Assembly (NCBI GenBank): GCA_007026445.1
Contig: VDMD01000006.1
Location: 1,116,001-1,180,000, forward strand
Length of the DNA stretch: 64,000 nucleotides
Source: Schizophyllum amplum
Lineage: Eukaryota > Basidiomycota > Agaricomycetes > Agaricales > Schizophyllaceae
Direction: 5' to 3'
The notes under the pieces were generated by a model. The model made no database searches. It was not told where the DNA came from and was given only the letters and a program-made list of their open reading frames with translations. Positions within the stretch are counted from its first letter, which is position 1; each line of letters begins with the position of its first letter. Shown here piece after piece: positions 56,210 to 64,000 of this stretch. Made by a program: the position numbers and the translations under genes.

Positions 56210-59200
56210 TTACTCGTGCTTCTCCAGACGCTCCGCAGGCGCCTCCTCCTGAGCCTCCACGGTGTTCACCTCCTTCGCCTTCGCGCCCTTGGGCACACGC
56301 GCCAGGTAGTAGAAGCCGATGGCACCCGCGATGTTGACGAAGATGTATACCCACATGATGCCGAAGTTCATCCCTGCAATATTGTCAGCGGACGGTATAC
56401 GTGAGTGGAAAAAGAGACGTACAGCGGTCGTCGTAGTTCAAGTCGAGCTGCGCCAAGAATGCGTTTGTCGAAGAAACGCTGCAGATCGTGCAGTCCGAGG
56501 TCGCGTCGGGGTTCTGCAGGTCGGAGCCCGCCATCGTGATGTAGGTGTTGAGATAGTCCCCGCACGTCTGGCCAGACGGTGGCTGCACGGTGATGAACTC
56601 GATATCGGAGCAGTGCACCTCCGTGTTCGCGACGCCGACCGGTAACATGCCTCCCACTAGGTACGTGAAGGGCGACACACGGTTAAGCCTGAGACCTGTT
56701 GAGTATATGCGCTCGCCGAAGCAATACAGAAGCACGCACCAAATCCACCAGCCGAGGGTCGGGCGCGTGGCGAGGACACCACAGAACAAGAGACAGAGGG
56801 AGAAGCACAGCTGCGCGAGGTTACTTCCGGCTTCCGCGGTCTCGCTCGCCACGATTGACAAGTGCGCGAACGTGCTGGTGAACAGGAAGAAGGCGAGGAC
56901 GAAGAGGAACATGAGACCGCCTGCAAAATTTATGAGATAATGGCGCGGAGAGCGAACACGTATACACACCTCGCTCGGCCACGGCGTCGGTAGGGACAGC
57001 GTTGCGGTACAGGCCAATGGGATAGTACCAGCAGAAGAACACGATGACACCGCCCAAGACTTGCCACGGAAGCTCGACCAAGATCTGCGACAGGATGAAC
57101 GCTGCCGGCTGCGTCAGCAAGCCTCACGCCAAATGAGCACATTACACACATTGCCAGGAGTACGTCTTCGACGGCCGCTCCCTCGCCTCGTACAGAGCGC
57201 GCTGTGTGACGAACTGCGGGTGAATCTGCTGCACAACGTTGTTGAAGATCGTGAACAACATGAAGATCGAGAACATCTGGTTCTGTAACCCCTGCAGCGA
57301 GTTCTCTGCCATGTAGAAGGAGAAACCGATGAAGAGCGTCGTAATCGTGGACAGGAGGATCTTCGAGAAGATGTACGACGGGGTGCGCCAGGTCTGCTCC
57401 CACGCGCGCCTGAAGCACAATGCGAGTTGGGCGCTGAAGGGCGCGGCGAACGTGCTGGTAGACGACGACTGCGAATCATCTGGAATCTGCGAGAGAGTCG
57501 ACTTCATATGGGCGAGCTCGTTCTTCACGCTGCGATACTCGGGGCTTGAGCGCCAGACCTCTGTCCAGTCTATGTCCGTCGTGTGTCCCGGAGCGGCACC
57601 AATGACCTGCAACACCGTTAGCAACCTGAACATACATGCCACATGGCTGCACCCGTACCTCAAGCATCCATTCCGCAGGGTTAGCGTCCGGCGGGCACTG
57701 GTGGGCACCGTTCCGTTCGAAGTAGGCGGTGAGAGTCGACAGGTTCGACCCGAGATCGCCAAAGTACACCGTCTTACCGCCGCGCGCAAGGAAGAGCAGG
57801 CGGTCGAACTCCTGCATGAGGATGGCCGAGGGCTGATGGATCGTGCAAAGGATGGCCTGGCCGTTGTTCGCGAGCTTGCGCATGAGCTGGCAGATGGACC
57901 ACGCGGTCTGGCTGTCAAGACCGCTAGTCGGCTCGTCAAAGAAGAGGAGGAGCTCGGGCTTGGCGACCAGCTCGACACCGATGGTCAGGCGCTTGCGCTG
58001 CTCGACGTTGAGACCCTCGCCTGGCACGCCTACGACCGCCTCCGCGTAGGTCTCCATCTCGAGGAGCTTGATGACCTCGTCGACGTATGCGATCTTCTCG
58101 TCCCGCGGGACTTCCTTGGGCTGGCGCAGGAGAGCGCTGAAGATGAGGGCCTCGCGGACGGTGGACGTCTCCAAGTGAAGATCCTGCTGCTGTACGTAGC
58201 CGGTCTTGCGTTGGAAAGCTGTCGTTTGATTAGTGAGGTCGTAAAGCAGCAGGGACACACGACGTACAACGATCGCGAGGGTGGCCGTTGACGAGCATCT
58301 CGCCGGTGATGACACCCATGGTAGTACGTGTCGCTAATACATCGAGAAGGGTGGTCTTGCCTGCGCCAGAAACACCCTAGATTCATGTAAGCAAGTGATC
58401 TGCAGATCGGTTTGCTGCAACGTACCATAAGAGCGGTCAGTGTCCCTGGCTTCACCCAACCATCGACGTGGTTCAAGAGACGCCGGTCCTCCTTCTTGAT
58501 CTTGATGTCGTAGCAGACGTCGTTCCAGTGGAAGGTCTTGGTCTGGCGCTGGATAGCCGCGACAGTCCGGTCAGAGCCAACGCTGTTGTTGTCTGTGACA
58601 GCCTCCTTCTCGCCTCCAGCAGCCGCCTCCGGGTCAATGCCGCGACGCTTCGGGAGATGGCCCCGACGGAATACAAGCACTTCGCCCTTAGACTTGCGCG
58701 CCGAAATCTTCTCCGTCGCGAGCAGGTGCGTCGCGCAGAAGAACACCATGAAGCCGATGAGGATGCCGAAGTTGCGCCAGACGTGCGAGCGGTAGTACCC
58801 ATACGTCGTGTTCACGTAGTCCCTGCCGTAGACGACGCGGCTGCCCGGCATCGCGCCCGTAGTCGCGCAGATGAACTGGTCGTCGGTGAGGTTCTCGTAG
58901 CCTGGACCCGAAGGGACGAATGCAGAGCAATCGAAGACGCGGCCATCGAACTCGTTGACCATGAGCGTCTCGAATGCGTATCCTATGGGGTTGATGTAGT
59001 TGATCCAGCGGAACCAGACGACCATGTCGCGAATAGGAATCGTAAAGCCTGGCCGCTGTATCAGCATATTGCGCGGTCGTAGACGAAACCAACGTACCGG
59101 TGTAAATGACGAGGGCCAACATGAAGACACTCGCAGGTGGCATAGCTTGAGCCAGCGTCCGCGTCGATGATGCGATCGTGCGGAAGATCATAGACATGGT

Positions 59201-61369
59201 CAACGTGCACGTGAAGGCGAAGAGCTGGTACAAGAAGAAGGGACCGGGTTCGCGACGAAGGTTCGACATAAAGTAGAGCGTGAGGTTGACGGCGAGTGAC
59301 GTTATGATCTTCGACGGGAGGTCACATATCATACTGGCGATGGCTTCTGAGAATGGGTGATACAGGGCGTAGCGGGAGTGCTTCTCGACGATGGGACGTT
59401 GAGCGTAGAGGGTCAGCATCTACAAAACATCAGCAACGGGCTCAGAAAAGACAGAGCTAAACACACCTCAAGCATACTCGAGAAAGCATTGGTCAGAACG
59501 GCAAAGAAAAGGAGTGCACCACGACGGTAGAACGTGTCCGTGTTGGGCTGCATGTTGAAGAACACACTAGCGATGATGAGGGCCATAACGAAGTTTCCAA
59601 AAACCGTGACGTAGAAGTTGGTCATGTCGCCCATGAGCCGCTGGTACCCGCGCTCCATGCAAAGCTGGATTTGCTTGCTGATTGAGAGGGTGTATGGCGA
59701 CTTGGTGCTCCTGCAGAAGTTATCAAAAAGACTGTCCACAGCACGGGTCGGATGCGACGTACAATGACTTGGACTGCTGGCTGCGACGCGAGCGCTCGAA
59801 CTGCTCGAAGTTCTCGCCGCCAAGCGGATACTCGGCGTTGTGCGCATCGATGTCCGCGAGCAGCTGCTGGCGCTCGGGGCTCTCCTTCCAGCGCTGAGCG
59901 AACTCGGCGGCAGTTCTCGGGACGCTCTTCTCGAAGCCGGGCCGGACGACGCGCTCCGCGGGGTTCGTAAGGGACGTCAAGAAATCGCCGGTGGTCTGAC
60001 GCTCGGGACACTCGAAGCCCATGCGCAGGAAGAAATCCTTGGCGTCAGTGGTGCGGCCAAAGTAAATCTGGCGACCCTCGTAAAGGACGATGACCTTGTC
60101 GAAGATGTCGTAGGCGGACTGCGACGCTTGGTATATGGCGACGAGCGCGGTCGACCCGGTGAACTCGGTCTGCAGACGCAGGGTGCGAATAAATTCGAGG
60201 GCGGTGGCAGAATCGAGACCACGAGTCGAGTTGTCCCAGCACTGCAAGGGAGCAGCTGCAAGAGTAGTCTCCGCAATTGAGACACGCTTCCGCTCGCCAC
60301 CGCTGCAATAGTCTTAGCAAGTACGCGCCAGTGGCAGTCGATAACATACCTAACGCCACGAATAAAGTCGTTACCGACGCGCGTGTTGATCGTGTGGCTC
60401 AACCCGTACATCGTCATGACCACGTCTACGACAATTGAGCAAATGTATCCATGAGACATTTGGTGGCTGCTCACCTCGCATGTGACGGGCATACTCCACG
60501 CGCGTGATACCACCGATACGGGTGCGGGGCGTACGCGCTTTAGCAGCAAAGAGGAGAGTGTCTCCAACAGTACTGAGACGCGCATGTCAGGACGTTGATG
60601 TGCCAAGCAGAGGCAGAGACTCACAGATGAGGGAAGTGAACCTCAGTCTCGGCGTTGTAGATGACTTCGCCACGGTAGCGTTTGTGCATGGTCTCCCACG
60701 AGATGCCCTGGTACTGGACGTCGGAGTTCTCGTCCACATAGAATCCATGAGTGTCGCCGGAGACTGTCTTGAGGAAGGTCGAGCAACCACTGAACGGGGG
60801 ATGATGTTAATCACTGTGATGATTGCGGTGTCGATCACGCACCTTCCAGGCCGACCCAGAACCACAAGCAGCTCTCCGCTCTTCACGAGACCGTCGAAGT
60901 CTTCCAAGATTTGGATCTTCTGGACATTGTCCTTGCCGAAGCCAAGCATGCGCTTGAAAGAGCCGAACGCAGAAAGGAGCACATTGCCGACGTCCTTCTG
61001 GTAGTCGGTGGGCGTGCCGAAACCGTGCACGTTCAAGTTCTTGAACGAGACGCCTGCTGCGCGGCGAGGGAAATGTTCGGGGTCGCGAGAAGCAAGAGAA
61101 ACGAGTGTCTTAGTCCACAGGCGGGAGTTGAACTGGGGGTTGTTGGGATCGAGACGGGGGTCGCTGTTGTCGATGAATGGGTTGACTTGCGCTGCCTCTG
61201 AGTTGGTGCGGGAGAGGTGGCTCATCTGACGAGCGAGCTCGTGAACGCGGCCCTCACGCTGCCCTTCATCGTACGAGTCGGGCACGACCTCGAACTCTGG
61301 GTCTTCATGGTCAGTCTTGAGTGCCGTCGTCGACATTGGTGCCGGGGGCACTGTCGACGTGAAGTTCAT
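56210..61369 (-). CDS. PDR-type ABC transporter (full-size, ABCG)
   Basis: The first in-frame ATG is at 61367-61369 ([20 protein letters not shown]); the stop is at 56210-56212. More than a dozen short introns are present and the product is about 1,450-1,500 residues. The order is NBD1-TMD1-NBD2-TMD2. NBD1 has Walker [14 protein letters not shown], signature [12 protein letters not shown] and a degenerate Walker B region [20 protein letters not shown]2 has [14 protein letters not shown] (about 58335-58375), the Q-loop region [55 protein letters not shown] and the H-loop TIHQPSA. The asymmetry (Cys for Lys in Walker A of NBD1, Asn for Glu after Walker B) is normal for fungal PDR pumps. TMD1 and TMD2 each have about six helices, and a large Cys-containing outer loop lies at about 56420-56650. 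Such pumps expel drugs, plant phenolics and terpenes across the plasma membrane. Confidence 0.94.
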
Positions 61370-62212
61370 GAGCGGGGGAGACAAGTGACCGTTGCTGCGT
61401 TTCTGTCTATCATTTTATTGGATGGCGAAGCCAAGCACTTGACGAAAATGGCCTGACGCCCGCGCCGTTTGAGAGAATTCCTTGAGTCAGCGGGCCCCGG
61501 GCGCCGACATACCGACCGCTATGATCAACGATCATTGATCAAGGAGACTAAACTGCCCTCCTTGGTCCGCAATCCCGATTTCTTGGTGTCATATGGCGCT
61601 ATAAAAGATATATTCCTCGTTCTGTACGTCGCCGTGGGGGACGATACGGACACCCACGCTTGGTTCGATGTCTTGAAGTGAAGGGAATAGCGGGAGCAAT
61701 AAGATCGGCTGAGCGGCCCGCTGACAAATTTGACGGAACACGGCAAGCACGGCCCGAGTCGTAAGCAACATACGTTTTGAGAACAATTGACGTTTCGGCG
61801 GCGTCGTCCGGGACAGCTTGGGTCTCCTGCCTCAAGGGACGCCCTGGGGCGCCCTCCTTCGTGCGGCGCTGCGATGTCACGGCGACTGAACAGACTGGCT
61901 CCACTGATCCCAGTCCCTGATTCCGGCACGGTCTGGAAGGTCTTCAATACATCGGTAAAGCATAACCGTAATACTTAGAGAGCCCTCACCAGGCCCTCTC
62001 CTAGCCTCTCCCTCACAGCAGCCTGTCACTCCATCTGCGTCGCTTTTTGAAGACAGCGCCCGCACGGCAGACCAACCTACACATGCTATCATTGCACTAG
62101 CATCCTCGGTCTCACTCATGCACACAAGAGTTACCCTCCACAGAAGCGAATGCCATTCAAAGAAGTAAAAATGCACCGATAACGCTTGTGGTGTCTACGC
62201 CAGAGAAGGAAA
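61370..62212. other. Intergenic region between ABC transporter and modular protein
   Basis: About 840 bp. The left part is the ABC transporter promoter. No further gene is recognised. Confidence 0.4.
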
Positions 62213-64000
62213 CTATGATGAGCCGGTGGCCTGGGCGTTGCAGTCCGTCTGCTGCGTGCCGCATGCCTCCACCGTGAGGTCTCCAGAGTTCCCTGACGAG
62301 TTCGCCGCGTTCGCACACTTGTTATGCTGCACATCGCTGCATATCATGTCAGTCCAAGGTCGTGCGCGTATCTGATGACGACGCACCAAGAGCGGATAAG
62401 AGCATTCTGCTCGTTGTTGAACACCGAGTTGCCTTCGACTGAGAACTTGCCGTCCCCGGTGGCAGTCACCGCAGGTGCAGTGACGTCCCCGAGGGAGCCG
62501 GTGAAGGTCTGCAAGTTGCCCGCAGTGGCCGTCGAGTCAGTCGAGCTAGCGTCGGTCGAACTCGCCGCGGCTGCGGAGCTCGTGTCCGTCGAGCTTGCAT
62601 CGGCTGAGCTCGCGTCAGTCGAGGCAGTATCCGTCGTGCTATCGGCCGAGCTATCAGCAGCAGCCTACGCGCAAAGTCCGTCAGCGAAACGCCAACGATT
62701 TCTACCATGATCACTCACAGTACTGGCCGCACCAGTGTTGACTTCCCTGCCCTGGTCGTCGATGGGGGTGACGTTGGCAAAGTCCTGTATCGATGTTTGT
62801 CAGAGACGAGACACCTTCTCCCGCGCGCACCGCACTTACAGTTGTGATGCCAAACACTGCGTTGAAGGCGTCGGCCTGGCCACCCGTCTTGGGCGTACCA
62901 CCGGTCGCGGCCGTCTGCGCCTGCGCGCACAGGTCCTTCGCAGCCTGGTTCGCAGCGCACTTGTTCGTCAAGGTGTCACAAATGAATTGACTGCAAGTGA
63001 TGTCAGGCTCGAAATCTCGCAGCGAGCAAAGCGAACGACGCACCTGATGATACCGATAGCCTGCGCGGAACCGTGGTCGAAAGATGTCTTGTCGACGGGC
63101 TCGAAGGAAGTCTCCTTGCGGTTGTCGAAGCCGACTCCAAACTCGATCTGCGGCGTCGAACAGCTGCCAAAGTCCGCATCGCCGGTGCTTGCTGAAGCAT
63201 CGGTGGACGCGGAAGAGGACGCGGTGGCAGTGGCAGAGGCAGTCACACCCCCACAGTCGTTGGCGGCGTCGGTAACAGAGGCAGCGTCGGTAGCAGAGGC
63301 AGATGAGGCGTCCGACGAGACAGACGCGGCCGTAGAGCCCTTACCGCTCGAGACGACATTGCCTTGGTTGTCAACGACGTCTTGGCTCGCGAAGTCCTGT
63401 GCTGGTGTTAGGCTCACATCAGAGTTGCAGCAGGTCAATCGCTCACGGTAGTGATTCCAAAGACCGCGTTGAACGCGTCTGCCTGCGCACCAGTCTTTGC
63501 CTCGGCAGTCTTGGACGCAGCGATGGCAGACTGGCAGGTGGCCTTCGCCGTGTCGTCCGCGCCGCAGGTGTTGGTCAACGTGTCGCACATGAACTGACTG
63601 ATGATGTCCATGTTTTGCGCGGACCCGTGGTTGTACGAAGCTATAAGACTCGTCAGAAGGTTCGAGATAGAAAAGCGAAAAGGACGCACTAGTATCCACA
63701 GGGCGGAAGGAGGTCTCCTTGCGGTTGTCGAAGCCGACGCCGAACTCGATCTGGGGCGTTGTGCAGGAGCCAAAGTCGCCAATGTTGCTCGACGCGGCAG
63801 TAACGGTGCCAGCATCGGCAGCGGAGCCGCAATCAGCGCTTGTTGCGGCGGCATCGCTTGCGGTGGAAGTACTGTTGCAGGTGAGCTTGACGTTACACGA
63901 CGGGGTCTGAAGTACTCACACTGACGACGAGGCGGCCGACGACTCAGCGGTCGATGAGGAGTCCGACGAGGCGACCGCAGCCGAAGAGCCCGTGCCGCTC
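62213..64000 (-). CDS. Modular secreted-type Ser/Ala-rich protein, 5' end outside the window
   Basis: The stop is at 62213-62215 and the coding sequence runs off the right edge, so the start is not seen. Two copies of one module are visible (about 63785-63430 and 63175-62830): a Ser/Ala linker, then DFGSC, TPQIEFGVGFDNRKETSF, a PVDKTSFDHGSAQ-type segment, a CDTLTN-C motif and QADAFNAVFGITT, separated by short introns at equivalent places. The copies differ mainly in the linkers. After a further Ser/Thr/Ala-rich run the protein ends with a related domain: FTGSLGDVTAPAVTATGDGK, RSCDVQHNKCANAANSSG and CGTQQTDCNAQA. This C-terminal domain is frequent in secreted Ser-rich fungal proteins of unknown function. 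Even Cys spacing and composition point to an extracellular or cell-wall protein, but the signal peptide would lie outside the window. Confidence 0.78.

Overview
This 64 kb window looks like chromosomal DNA of a filamentous basidiomycete, probably an Agaricomycete of the wood- or litter-decay type. Protein genes are dense, lie on both strands and are cut by many introns of about 50-60 bp with GTRNGT donors and YAG acceptors. The gene set is fungal: alpha-aminoadipate lysine synthesis, mannitol-1-phosphate dehydrogenase, an AA11 chitin LPMO, a PDR-type ABC pump, a microsomal P450 and a Med19-like Mediator subunit. No rRNA, CRISPR array or bacterial operon is visible.

Layout. 475-7118 holds a single-pass membrane-protein gene split by an intact Ty1/copia retrotransposon (987-6190; 293-bp LTRs identical by eye, 5-bp target duplication CCACA). 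7325-9247 is a DUF1479 gene and 10167-12586 a divergent beta-tubulin. Next come an SPT2 chromatin protein (13292-14629), an MFS transporter (15092-17099), an RRM protein of CPSF6 type with a methionine-rich tail (18173-19501) and an AA11 LPMO (20037-21219), all on the minus strand. Poly(A) polymerase (21717-23946) and a Med19-like protein (24360-25707) follow on the plus strand. An Hsp9/Hsp12 protein (26657-27068) and an Ivy1-like BAR protein (27920-30987) are on the minus strand, then an arrestin-like protein (32251-33890) on plus. Further on are a small acidic protein (34045-34350), an HSP20-fold protein (35699-36650), a TPT/DMT sugar-phosphate-type transporter (37521-38810), mannitol-1-phosphate 5-dehydrogenase (40511-42004), a repeat-rich hydrophilic protein (42832-44889), a frameshifted CPA2 Na+/H+ antiporter (45042-46443), a P450 (46883-49214), a four-EF-hand calmodulin-like protein (49564-50887), tRNA-Asp(GTC), homocitrate synthase (51786-53354), an OMA1-type protease (53802-55555), a PDR ABC transporter (56210-61369), and a modular secreted-type Ser/Ala-rich protein that runs off the right edge.

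The genes do not form one pathway. Several fit stress and chemical tolerance (PDR pump, MFS pump, P450, Hsp9/12, mannitol metabolism, antiporter). Two divergent pairs (beta-tubulin start near 12.6 kb is not among them; Ivy1-like/arrestin-like and AA11/PAP are) share upstream regions.

The most unusual signal is inside the retrotransposon LTR. A 24-nt block, a perfect 51-nt intron (GTGAGT...TACTAAC...TAG) and a 21-nt block are followed 20 nt later by a second copy of the same two blocks joined exactly as if the intron had been spliced out. The LTR therefore carries an unspliced and a spliced version of one segment side by side. Other notable points are beta-tubulin residues 167/198/200 changed to Tyr/Leu/Ile, a 9-nt micro-exon, two GC-AG introns, the antiporter frameshift, and a P450 exon junction that cannot be joined canonically.
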